Of a stretch of DNA of 64,000 nt, positions 48,940 through 56,931 are shown piece by piece. Origin of the DNA: Streptomyces dioscori (GTDB lineage Bacteria; Actinomycetota; Actinomycetes; Streptomycetales; Streptomycetaceae); NCBI RefSeq assembly GCF_003024195.1, contig NZ_KZ679048.1:310001-374000 (forward strand). The letters are read 5' to 3'. The translations under genes were made by a program, and so were the position numbers. Below the pieces are notes generated by a model. The model searched no databases, had not been told where the DNA came from, and worked only from the letters and a program-made list of their open reading frames with translations. Within the stretch, counting starts at the first letter, position 1, and the number at the start of each line of letters is the position of its first letter.

Positions 48940-49665
48940 ATGGGTGACCGTCACAGCTGGACGGCCGCACCGGCCACGGCGCAACGTGCCCGCTCGGTGC
49001 TCGCCGCGGCGTGGTCCTGCGCGGTGACCGCGGAAGGCGGTCGGGAGGAGTTCATCGGCGTACACACCGTCGCGGAGGACGGCCGGGTGCTGCTGCACCT
49101 GCCCGACGACAGCGTGCTCACCACGGCCGCGATCTGCGCGCCCCGCGGAGAGCCGTCCGCCGTACTGGAGTTCGCCGACGTGGCGCCCGTCCCGGTACGC
49201 AACCGCATCCGCTCGCGCCTGTGGATGGCGGGCTGGTTCGCGCCCGAGGACGACCACCTGACGTTCCACCCGACCCGCGCCGTGCTGCGCGAGGCCGGCG
49301 GGGCGGTCGTCGTCGACCTCGACGAGTACGCCGCCGCCGAGCCGGACCCACTGGCCCTCGCGGAGGCCCAACTGCTCACCCACCTCGCCGATTCGCACCC
49401 GGACGCCGTCGAGCGGCTGACGCGGCTCGTCGAACCGGACTGCCTGCACGGCGCGGTCCGCGTGCAGCCGCTCGCCGTCGACCGGCACGGACTGACGCTG
49501 CGCATCGAGCGCGTGCGCGGCCACGGCGACGTACGACTGCCCTTCCACCGGCCCGCGGACGACGTCGGGCAGCTCACCGAGCGCATGCACATCCTGCTCA
49601 CGCAGGCGAGCGGCGCGAGCTGTCCCCGTGCGCTGCAGCGGCAGCGCACGGAGAGCGAGGGCTGA
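48940..49665 (+). CDS. DUF2470-domain (HugZ-like) protein under iron control
   Basis: The 241-residue protein has a split-barrel-like N-terminal half (residues 15-155) and a DUF2470 C-terminal half with LLTHLADSHPDAVERLTRLV, LTLRIERVRGHGDVRLPFHR and DDVGQLTERMHILLTQA. HugZ-type haem oxygenases and their relatives share this layout and take part in iron or haem use. An iron box and GGGAGG lie directly upstream of ATG 48940. Haem binding is not proven here. Confidence 0.85.
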   Translation: MGDRHSWTAAPATAQRARSVLAAAWSCAVTAEGGREEFIGVHTVAEDGRVLLHLPDDSVLTTAAICAPRGEPSAVLEFADVAPVPVRNRIRSRLWMAGWFAPEDDHLTFHPTRAVLREAGGAVVVDLDEYAAAEPDPLALAEAQLLTHLADSHPDAVERLTRLVEPDCLHGAVRVQPLAVDRHGLTLRIERVRGHGDVRLPFHRPADDVGQLTERMHILLTQASGASCPRALQRQRTESEG

Positions 49666-49746
49666 ACCGAAGGGCCAACCCCGACCGCGGGGCGACCAGC
49701 GGGCGGCGGGTGACGAGAACGCGCCCCGGGCGGACCGGAGTTGGGG

Positions 49747-50829
49747 TCACCAGTCCCCGTCGCCGACCGGCTTGCCCGGCGCGTCGCCCAGCGGCTTCAC
49801 CTGACCCGGCGACGGCGGCTGCCACGGGGTGTGGTCGTCGCCGAGCCAGTCACCGACCGGCTTGACCGCGCCGAGTTCGTCCGTGGGGTCGAGATCCGTG
49901 GCGTCCTGGTCGTAGTAGTCGAACCAGGGCAGCCCGGCGCGGGTGTAGGCCGCGCGGTCCACGGGCGACGGCGGGGGAGCCTCACCCGTGATGCGCCGCC
50001 ACTCCGGCGGCGTCACGAGATGGACGAAGACCCGACCCGACGCGGTCGTCGACCAGTCCGACAGCGGCCGGTCGTCCTTGTAGACCTCCTGACGCATCGA
50101 ACCGCCGACACCGAGACCCATCGCGCCCGAGGCGCGGGGTGCTGCGGCCGGGGCCGCCGGTACCGGTCCGCCCGGCTGCGGCATGCCACCGGGTGCGGCC
50201 ATGGCACCGGGCGCGGACATCGGAGCCGCGGCGCCGTACCCGCCCGACGCCGTCCGGGCCCGCCTGCGTGCCGTCTCCTCCGCCAGCCGGCGCTGCTCCT
50301 CGCGCCATGCCTGCAGCGCGGTGCCGGTCAGCGGGAACGACTGGAGCTGCACGCCGCCCCACACCTCCTCGCCGGTCACCTGGCCCTCGACCGTCGCGCC
50401 CAGTCCGAGGGGCACCGCCACGAACTGACGGACCGTGCCCTTCCCGGAGTTGATGCCGTCGAGCCACGGCTGGCGGGGCAGCACCACGTAGTTCTGCGGA
50501 TCCCGGGCCGGCCGGGGGCTCCACGGCTTGCCGGACACCGCGCACACCTTGCCCGCGCCCACCTGGAGGGCCGCGGGCTCCGAGGCGCTGAAGCTCAGCC
50601 ACATCGCCTCGCGCAGGTACACCGGCAGCATCACTCCGCCGCGGGCCAGCCACTCGGCGGGCACCGTCTCCGGGTAGTCCTCCACGCGCCGCAGCGGGAA
50701 CTCGCCGAGTCCCGGGGGCAGCGCGTGCGTGCCCGTCTCGGGCAGGCGCAGGGTACGGATGAACCGGACCCGCACACCACCCGCCAGGAGCAGTGAGTTC
50801 CCGTCGATCCGGACGGTGCCGTCGGCCAT
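49747..50829 (-). CDS. Conserved hypothetical protein, Pro/Ala/Gly-rich centre
   Basis: The 360-residue protein is not recognised. Residues 1-200 look globular and beta-rich (MADGTVRIDGNSLLLAGGVR, LREAMWLSFSASEPAALQVG, NYVVLPRQPWLDGINSGKGT). A Gly/Ala/Pro/Met-rich stretch (about 205-260) follows, then an acidic C-terminal part with SMRQEVYKDDRPLSDWSTTA and PWFDYYDQDATDLDPTDELG. No signal peptide or membrane span was found. ATG 50829 follows AGGGAG. Similar proteins are common in Streptomyces near secretion or integral membrane genes, but I cannot assign a function. Confidence 0.75.
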   Translation of the reverse strand: MADGTVRIDGNSLLLAGGVRVRFIRTLRLPETGTHALPPGLGEFPLRRVEDYPETVPAEWLARGGVMLPVYLREAMWLSFSASEPAALQVGAGKVCAVSGKPWSPRPARDPQNYVVLPRQPWLDGINSGKGTVRQFVAVPLGLGATVEGQVTGEEVWGGVQLQSFPLTGTALQAWREEQRRLAEETARRRARTASGGYGAAAPMSAPGAMAAPGGMPQPGGPVPAAPAAAPRASGAMGLGVGGSMRQEVYKDDRPLSDWSTTASGRVFVHLVTPPEWRRITGEAPPPSPVDRAAYTRAGLPWFDYYDQDATDLDPTDELGAVKPVGDWLGDDHTPWQPPSPGQVKPLGDAPGKPVGDGDW

Positions 50830-50896
50830 CCGCGCTCCCTCTGTCGTCGTGTGCCGCCCCGGCGGCAGGTCGCCGTGCCGAGGCGGTGTCGGTACA

Positions 50897-52144
50897 TCAC
50901 GTAGTACGAGCCGAGGGGGCCTTACGGTTCCGCCGTGCGCGGCGCAGACGTCGGCGGAGGCGGTCCAGCCGGGGCATGCGCTCACGCTGTTCGCGCGTAC
51001 AGCGGTCCAGTTCCTCCAGCAGGCGGCGGGAGCGGTGCTCCATGTCGAGTTCGTCGAGCATCCGCGTGACCTCGGTGACCACGGCTCCGTACAACTGCCA
51101 CTGGTGCGCGTCCCGCTGCACCTCCGCCAGGAGGAGCTGGGCGAGTTTGTCGCGGGTGGCCGTCGCCGCGGTGAGTTCGTGGGCGAGCCGGGCCTCAGCC
51201 GACTCGGCGCTGCGGCTGACGTCGGTGGTGACCAGCACGGCGAAGCTGACCACCGCGTCCCCGACCTCGGACAGGAGCTGCTCGAAGACGCTCCCGATGT
51301 GAGGCTCGAACAGCGGCTCGGGGGTGCGTTCCTTAGCCAGGTCGGTGAGGGTGCGGGTGAGCACCCGCAGCACCACCGTGCAGATCTCCAGCGTGTCGAG
51401 GCCGGTGCGCAGGACGACCCGGTGCAACAGGCCCTCCCGTACGCGCGGATTGAGCCGCAGGCTGTCCTCGGCCTGCTTGAGGGCCGCGTCCACGTCGACG
51501 ATGTCGTGGTCGAGCTGCCGTGCCTCGTGCAGGCTCTCGGCCGCGACGGCCACCTGCGTGCGGCCGGCCGCCTCGTCGCCGACACGCAGCATCAACCGCC
51601 GCATCCGGCGCGCCAGATCCTCGATGGACTCACCGGCGGCGCCGACCCACACCGGGGGAGCGAACAGCAGATTGCAGCCGAGGCCGACCACGGCACCGAT
51701 CACCGTCTCCAGGATCCGCGCCCAGGCCGTGTCGCCGATGCGGGTGACGCCCAGGACCAGCATGGCGCTGATCGCCACCTCGGGCACGAACTCGCTGACC
51801 CGCACCAGGTGTCCGACGGCCAGCGCGGCCAGGATGAGCAGTCCGAGGCTCCACCAGGTCAGCCCCACCAGGGCGCTGAACCCGATGGCGACGAGCACGC
51901 CGGCCACCACGGCGTTGACGCGCCGGATGCCGGTGGTGAGGGTGGCGTAGAGGGTGACCTGGACGACGAGGAGCGCGGTCAGGGGAGCGGTGAGCGGTGC
52001 GGCCTCGGGGCTGAAGCGCAGGGCGACCACATAGGCCACGGTCGCGGCAGCCGCCGCCCGGACCGTCTGGACGATCACGGGCTGCTGCCGCCACTTCGTC
52101 ACCCGGGCACTGCCGGCGGCCCACACTTCACGTACATCTCGCAT
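50897..52144 (-). CDS. FUSC/aromatic-acid-exporter family membrane protein
   Basis: The 415-residue protein has about six membrane spans in its first 170 residues (TVRAAAAATVAYVVALRF, ALLVVQVTLYATLTTGIRRV, VAGVLVAIGFSALVGLTWWS, LLILAALAVGHLVRVSEFVP) and a long helical cytosolic part ending in an Arg-rich tail. This is the layout of FUSC/ArAE-like proteins linked to export of aromatic acids and envelope stress. ATG 52144 is preferred to 52174 for the better spaced GGGAAG upstream. Substrate unknown. Confidence 0.85.
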   Translation of the reverse strand: MRDVREVWAAGSARVTKWRQQPVIVQTVRAAAAATVAYVVALRFSPEAAPLTAPLTALLVVQVTLYATLTTGIRRVNAVVAGVLVAIGFSALVGLTWWSLGLLILAALAVGHLVRVSEFVPEVAISAMLVLGVTRIGDTAWARILETVIGAVVGLGCNLLFAPPVWVGAAGESIEDLARRMRRLMLRVGDEAAGRTQVAVAAESLHEARQLDHDIVDVDAALKQAEDSLRLNPRVREGLLHRVVLRTGLDTLEICTVVLRVLTRTLTDLAKERTPEPLFEPHIGSVFEQLLSEVGDAVVSFAVLVTTDVSRSAESAEARLAHELTAATATRDKLAQLLLAEVQRDAHQWQLYGAVVTEVTRMLDELDMEHRSRRLLEELDRCTREQRERMPRLDRLRRRLRRARRNRKAPSARTT

Positions 52145-52226
52145 CCCAGGCCACTTCCCGTTCGACGGCCGCATCGAACGCGAACGGAGGGGTCGGCTCC
52201 GACGATGCCGCCGACCGTCCGGTCGG

Positions 52227-52721
52227 TCAGGAGTGGAGGCGGTCCAGGAAGGCCGACACGTGGCCGTTCATACGGGCGACCTGCTGCTCCACGGTGAGGC
52301 TCTCCTCGAAGCGCGCCCCGGGCCCGGGCAGCTTCTTGCCGCGTACGTAGAGGGAACAGGCGAGGTCGGCGCAGATGTACACGCCGACCGAGTTGCCCTC
52401 GCGGCCGGCCGGACCGACCTTGCGGGCCGTCATCAGGGAGACGCCGTTCCCGGGGTGGGTGGTCAGACACAGCGAGCACATGCTGCGGTGCATGAAGCCG
52501 CGCTGCTGCGAGGGGAAGCGCAGGGTCACGCCGACGGGGCCGCCCGACCGCTCGGCCACCAGGTAGCTGCGGTCGGGCGCCCCGGGGTCGCGCCAGCCCA
52601 TGAAGTCCAGATCGTCCCACGGCCGGTCCGCCAGATCGTGGGGTACGAACAGGCGCTTGGCCTCTCCCTTGGAGCAGTTGACGAACGAACCGCGGATGTC
52701 CTGCTCGGTGAGCGGCTTCAT
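52227..52721 (-). CDS. FBP-domain (FusB-like treble-clef zinc) protein
   Basis: The 164-residue protein matches the FBP family: MKPLTEQDIRGSFVNCSKGE, DRPWDDLDFMGWRDPGAPDR, the zinc Cys pair CSLCLTTHPGNGVSLMTARK and a second pair in YICADLACSLYVRGKK. FusB and FusC of this fold bind elongation factor G and free it from stalled or fusidate-bound ribosomes. Actinobacterial members are probably housekeeping or stress factors. It is monocistronic with ATG 52721. Confidence 0.82.
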   Translation of the reverse strand: MKPLTEQDIRGSFVNCSKGEAKRLFVPHDLADRPWDDLDFMGWRDPGAPDRSYLVAERSGGPVGVTLRFPSQQRGFMHRSMCSLCLTTHPGNGVSLMTARKVGPAGREGNSVGVYICADLACSLYVRGKKLPGPGARFEESLTVEQQVARMNGHVSAFLDRLHS

Positions 52722-52849
52722 GGCGGGGGTTCTCCTGACGGATCGGGACGGTGCGAAAGCTGAACCTAGGGTCACTAGGTTCTGACCTAGGCTACGTAGC
52801 CGATCCGGGGAGAGCCAATGTATTTTTGTGGAGGATGACGGTGTACGTG

Positions 52850-53242
52850 CTACACGTCGTCGTCGAGGTCCGGGTCGGGGCCGTGACCGGCGGACGAGTC
52901 CGTGTCGGACAGGCGCAGGGCCAGGGTGCGCAGGAGATCGGTGCTCTTGATCTCGGTGCGCTCCGTGTCGTGGATGTCGGCGAGCTCCGAGAACAGGAAG
53001 GCGAAGGCGCCGACGAGGGAGATGGCGGCGGGCATCAGCGCGTCGATGACCGCCTGGCCGGCCTCGGCGGGGGTGGCGTCGCCGGGGACCTCCACCGAGG
53101 GGAAGACCTCCGTCACGAGCCTGCCCAGTTGGGCCTCGCCGGCGTCGATGTCGACCTCGGTGTCCTCGTTGAGCCTGCGCACCATTTCCTGGGTCTCGGT
53201 CAGGACGCCGATCGCTCGGAGGATGATCTCGCTCTGTTCCAT
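52850..53242 (-). CDS. Hypothetical small acidic helical protein
   Basis: The 130-residue protein is not recognised. It is helical and acidic, with LRAIGVLTETQEMVRRLNED and AISLVGAFAFLFSELADIHD and a short Asp-rich tail. The one hydrophobic stretch is amphipathic more than membrane-like. No ribosome site stands out at ATG 53242. It is flanked by the FBP gene and the dispersed-element array. Confidence 0.65.
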   Translation of the reverse strand: MEQSEIILRAIGVLTETQEMVRRLNEDTEVDIDAGEAQLGRLVTEVFPSVEVPGDATPAEAGQAVIDALMPAAISLVGAFAFLFSELADIHDTERTEIKSTDLLRTLALRLSDTDSSAGHGPDPDLDDDV

Positions 53243-53321
53243 GCGGGGAGCTTATGCGGTGCGCATGTACGGGGGTGGGGGTGGGCGTTGCGGGGTTGCT
53301 GCGGGTCCGTCGTGGCTGGCC

Positions 53322-53576
53322 GCGCAGTTCCCCGCGCCCCTCAAAAGACTGCGCCGTTCCCCGCGCCCCTAAAGGCGAAAGGACTGCGCAGTTCCCCGCG
53401 CCCCCTGAGCCAAAGCCAGAAGATTGCGCCGTTCCCCGCGCCCCCAAGGGCCAAAGACGAAAAGACTGCGCCGTTCCCCGCGCCCCCAGGGGGGTGCGCC
53501 CCTGGGGATGTCCCTGCGGGTGGATGAAGGGCTGCCGGGGGTGGACGTGCCCTTTTAGGGTCGCGGGGAACTGCGC
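53322..53576. repeat. Local array of the dispersed 20-base GC element
   Basis: Five direct copies of GCGC(A/C)GTTCCCCGCGCCCC lie at 53322, 53351, 53386, 53426 and 53468, with spacers of 9, 15, 20 and 22 bases that grow rightward. The spacers are A-rich and mostly end in AAGACT or a variant. An inverse copy AGGGTCGCGGGGAACTGCGC lies at 53557-53576. Single copies of the same unit occur at 30411, 39190 and 44870. No cas genes or constant spacer size exist, so this is not CRISPR. Confidence 0.85.
53484..53507. terminator. Perfect 9-bp GC hairpin inside the repeat array
   Basis: CCCCAGGGG-GGTGCG-CCCCTGGGG is a perfect 9-bp stem with a 6-base loop, at the end of the fifth repeat copy. It could terminate leftward transcription of the glucosidase operon, whose stop is 154 bases to the right. 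Confidence 0.6.
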
Positions 53577-53660
53577 GATCTTTGAGGCGCGCCAACGGCG
53601 GCGCCCCGCCCGGCGGCGTACCCCGGGGCGGGGCCGCCGCGACGGCGGTCGGCCCGAGGG

Positions 53661-55019
53661 TCAGGCGGCCTTGCGCTGCCCGCCCCCGTGCTCCCGGACG
53701 ATCTCGGCGTACCGGCGTCCGCTGCCCTTCACCGTGCGGCGCTGCGTCTTGTAGTCGACGTGGACCAGGCCGAAGCGCTTGTCGTAGCCGTACGCCCACT
53801 CGAAGTTGTCCAGCAGCGACCACGCGTAGTAGCCCGCCAGCGGAGCCCCCTTGCGGGCCGCCGAGGCGCAGGCCGCCAGGTGCTGTTCGAGGTACTGGGT
53901 GCGCTCGGGGTCGTCGACCGTACCGTCGGGGCGTACGACGTCCGGGTAGGCGGAGCCGTTCTCCGTGACGTACAGCTTGCGCGCGCCGTACTCGTCCGTG
54001 AGGCGCAGCAGCAGGTTCTCGATGCCGGCCGCGTCGATCTCCCAGTCCATGGCCGTGCGCGGTACACCGTGCCGGCGGACGGCGGCGGCGTACGGGGCCG
54101 GGCCCGTCGGGTCGTCCTCGATGGCCGACGGGAAGTAGTAGTTGAGCCCCAGCCAGTCCATCGGCTGGGCCATGACCGCCAAGTCGCCCGCCTGCTCCGG
54201 GAGTTCGACTCCGTACACCTCGCGCATGTCCGCCGGGAAGCCGCGGCCGTGGACCGGGTCGAGCCACCAGCGGTTGGTGTGTCCGTCCATGCGCCGGGCC
54301 GCCGCGATGTCCTCGGGGCGTTCGGTGGCGGCCTCGATGTAGGACAGGTTGTTGACGATGCCGACCTGGGCGCCGGGGGCCGCGGCGCGGATCGCCTGGG
54401 TGGCGAGGCCGTGGCCGAGGAGCAGGTGGTAGGACGCGCGGACGGCCGCCGTGAGGTCGGTCAGGCCCGGGGCCATCCGGCCCTCCAGGTGGCCGATCCA
54501 CGCCGAGCACAGCGGCTCGTTGAGGGTCGTCCAGTGCTGGACTCGGTCGCCGAGCCGTTCGGCCACGACGGTCGCGTACGACGCCAGGTGGTGTGCCGTG
54601 TCGCGCTCGGTCCAGCCGCCCCGGTCCTGGAGCACCTGCGGAAGGTCCCAGTGGTACAGGGTGACCGATGGGGTGATGCCGGCCTCCAGCAGGCCGTCGA
54701 TCAGTGAGTCGTAGAAGTCGAGGCCCTTGGCGTTCGCGGGGCCGTCGCCGCCCGGTACCACCCGTGGCCAGGCGATCGAGAGCCGGTACGCGTTGGTGCC
54801 CAGTTCCTTCATCAGGGCGATGTCCTCGCGCCACCGGTGGTAGTGGTCGCAGGCGACATCGCCGTGGTCGTCGCCGTCCACCTTCCCCGGTGTGTGCGAG
54901 AAGGTGTCCCAGATGGAGGGCGAACGGCCGTCCTCAGCCACGGCACCTTCGATCTGGTACGCCGAGGTGGCCGTGCCCCACACGAAGTCCTGGGGGAGTG
55001 CGGCGAGATCGATGGTCAC
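53661..55019 (-). CDS. GH1 beta-glucosidase
   Basis: The 452-residue protein is a canonical GH1 retaining glycosidase. The acid/base Glu168 lies in TTLNEP and the nucleophile Glu353 in YVTENG. FVWGTATSAYQIEGAVAEDG, SIAWPRVVPGGDG, LYHWDLPQ and NFEWAYGYDKRFGLVHVDY are family landmarks. It lacks a signal peptide, so it splits imported beta-glucosides such as cellobiose in the cytoplasm. GTG 55019 is preceded by AGAGGA. It is last in the importer operon (binding protein, two permeases, glucosidase). Confidence 0.95.
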   Translation of the reverse strand: MTIDLAALPQDFVWGTATSAYQIEGAVAEDGRSPSIWDTFSHTPGKVDGDDHGDVACDHYHRWREDIALMKELGTNAYRLSIAWPRVVPGGDGPANAKGLDFYDSLIDGLLEAGITPSVTLYHWDLPQVLQDRGGWTERDTAHHLASYATVVAERLGDRVQHWTTLNEPLCSAWIGHLEGRMAPGLTDLTAAVRASYHLLLGHGLATQAIRAAAPGAQVGIVNNLSYIEAATERPEDIAAARRMDGHTNRWWLDPVHGRGFPADMREVYGVELPEQAGDLAVMAQPMDWLGLNYYFPSAIEDDPTGPAPYAAAVRRHGVPRTAMDWEIDAAGIENLLLRLTDEYGARKLYVTENGSAYPDVVRPDGTVDDPERTQYLEQHLAACASAARKGAPLAGYYAWSLLDNFEWAYGYDKRFGLVHVDYKTQRRTVKGSGRRYAEIVREHGGGQRKAA

Positions 55020-55066
55020 AGAAGTCCTCTCGGAACGGGGGGAGTTGAGCGGCGAGCGGGTGGTGG

Positions 55067-55942
55067 TCACTTGACGGCCCCGGCGGTGAGTCCGGCGACC
55101 AGGTAGCGCTGGAGGAGCAGGAACCCGGCGACCACGGGCACGCTCACCACGAGTGAGGCGGCCATGACCTGGTTCCAGTACACGTCGTTCTGTGTGGCGT
55201 AGCCCTGGAGGCCGACGGCGAGCGTGCGCGTGGTGTCGTTGGTCATCACCGACGCGAACAGCACCTCGCCCCACGCCGTCATGAACGCGTACACGGCGAC
55301 GGCGACGATCCCCGGCACCGCGGCGGGCACGACGACCCGGAAGAGCGCGCCGAGCGGCCCGTTGCCGTCCACCATCGCCGCCTCGTCCAGGTCGCGGGGC
55401 ACCGACTCGAAGTACCCGATCAGCATCCAGATCGAGAACGGCAGCGAGAACGTCAGATAGGTGAGGATCAGACCGATCCGCGAGCCGAAGAGCGCGATAC
55501 CGGTGGCGTTGCCGATGTTCACGTAGATGAGGAACAGCGGGAGCAGGAACAGGATCCCGGGGAACATCTGCGTGGACAGCACGGTCACGGTGAACAGGCG
55601 CTTCCCGCGGAAGCGGTAGCGGCTCACGCCGTACGCGGCGAAGATCGCGATCACCACCGACAGGACCGTCGCCGCACCCGCCACGATCAGTGAGTTGACG
55701 AAGTACTTCGCCAGCGGGACCGTCGACCAGATGTCGATGTAGGGGCGGATCGTCAGCCCGCTGGGCAGCCAGCGGAACTTGCCCGACACGTCCTCCAGCG
55801 GCTTCAGCGAACTGGACAGCATCACGTACACGGGCAGCAGCACGAACCCGGTGAGCAGCGTGAGAAAGATCCGCCGCGACCAGACGAAGGACCGGGGCGC
55901 GGCCATCGGTGACCGCCGCGCGGTCCTGTGCGTTCTAGACAT
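55067..55942 (-). CDS. Carbohydrate ABC transporter permease (MalG type)
   Basis: The 291-residue permease has six spans and the EAA loop FESVPRDLDEAAMVDGNGPL. GGGTSHxx-like sugar-permease elements include WLPSGLTIRPYIDIWSTVPL and MTAWGEVLFASVMTNDTTRT. Its start overlaps the stop of the MalF-type permease. With that subunit and a lipoprotein it forms an importer, probably of a beta-glucoside. The ATPase is not encoded here; in Streptomyces MsiK commonly serves such systems, which is an inference for this one. Confidence 0.92.
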   Translation of the reverse strand: MSRTHRTARRSPMAAPRSFVWSRRIFLTLLTGFVLLPVYVMLSSSLKPLEDVSGKFRWLPSGLTIRPYIDIWSTVPLAKYFVNSLIVAGAATVLSVVIAIFAAYGVSRYRFRGKRLFTVTVLSTQMFPGILFLLPLFLIYVNIGNATGIALFGSRIGLILTYLTFSLPFSIWMLIGYFESVPRDLDEAAMVDGNGPLGALFRVVVPAAVPGIVAVAVYAFMTAWGEVLFASVMTNDTTRTLAVGLQGYATQNDVYWNQVMAASLVVSVPVVAGFLLLQRYLVAGLTAGAVK

Positions 55943-56924
55943 CGGCCGCCTTCCGTCCGCGCGAGGTGAGGGCGAGATAGACACCCGTCACGACCAGCAG
56001 GAACAGCAGAAGCAGCACGGACATCGCGGATCCCGTCCCGAAGTTCCACGTCACGAACGACGACTGGTAGATGTGGATCGAGATCAGGTCGGCCGCTTCC
56101 GGTGCCGCCTTGCCGAACAGCACGTACGGCGTGTTGAAGTCGTTGAACGTCCACAGGAAGAGCACGAGGACCAGCACCTGGTTGACCGGCCGCAGCGACG
56201 GCAGCGTGATGCGGCGCAACTGCTGGAGCATCCCGGCCCCGTCGATCGAGGCCGCCTCGTACAGCTCCTTGGGGATGTTCTGCAGGCCCGCCATCACGAT
56301 GAGGAAGGCGAACGGCCAGCCCTTCCACACCGACACCACGAGCAGCGCGATGAAACTGTTGTCGCCGATCAGCCAGAAGGACGGGCTGTCGGTGAGGCCC
56401 AGCTGGTCGTGCAGCACATGGTTCACCAGGCCGTTGTCCCGCTGGAACATGAAGGCCCAGGTGATGACGGCCGCGTACACCGGAAGCGCGTACGGGACGA
56501 GGAACACGGCCCGCAGGAAGCCCCGGCCACGGAAGTTCTCCTGCATGTACACCGCGGCCGTCGTGCCGAGCAGCCAGCACAGGCCGACGGAGAGCACGGT
56601 GAACGCGCAGGTGACGAAGAACGAGTGGAGCAGCGCCTTGCCGATGGGCGCGTCGAAGTCCACCGACAGGCTGTAGTTGTCGAGGCCCGCCCAGGGCGCG
56701 GCGCCCCAGTCGCGGATGTAGAACTGCGTGAGCTCCTTGAAGCTCATGACGATGCCGATCACCATCGGCACCAGATGGACGAGGAGTTCGAGCAGCAGGG
56801 CGGGCAGCAGGAGCAGATACGGCAGGGCGATCCGGCGTACCCGCCCGGTGCGGCGGCGCGGGGCAGGCGCCGTCGCACCGGGCGGTGCTTCCTTCCCGAC
56901 CGCGGGCTCGGCGGTCACGGTCAT
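55935..56924 (-). CDS. Carbohydrate ABC transporter permease (MalF type)
   Basis: The 329-residue permease has an N-terminal Arg/Pro-rich segment, six spans and the EAA loop LQNIPKELYEAASIDGAGML. LVPYALPVYAAVITWAFMFQ and LVLVLFLWTFNDFNTPYVLF are typical of MalF-class subunits. It starts seven bases after the binding-protein stop and its own stop overlaps the next start, so all three are coupled. Confidence 0.92.
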   Translation of the reverse strand: MTVTAEPAVGKEAPPGATAPAPRRRTGRVRRIALPYLLLLPALLLELLVHLVPMVIGIVMSFKELTQFYIRDWGAAPWAGLDNYSLSVDFDAPIGKALLHSFFVTCAFTVLSVGLCWLLGTTAAVYMQENFRGRGFLRAVFLVPYALPVYAAVITWAFMFQRDNGLVNHVLHDQLGLTDSPSFWLIGDNSFIALLVVSVWKGWPFAFLIVMAGLQNIPKELYEAASIDGAGMLQQLRRITLPSLRPVNQVLVLVLFLWTFNDFNTPYVLFGKAAPEAADLISIHIYQSSFVTWNFGTGSAMSVLLLLFLLVVTGVYLALTSRGRKAADV

Positions 56925-56931
56925 CGAACGC

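Noticed and set aside
53322..53576. Possible CRISPR array
   Set aside because: Spacers are short (9-22 bases), unequal and similar to one another, one copy is inverted, the unit occurs singly elsewhere, and no cas gene is near.
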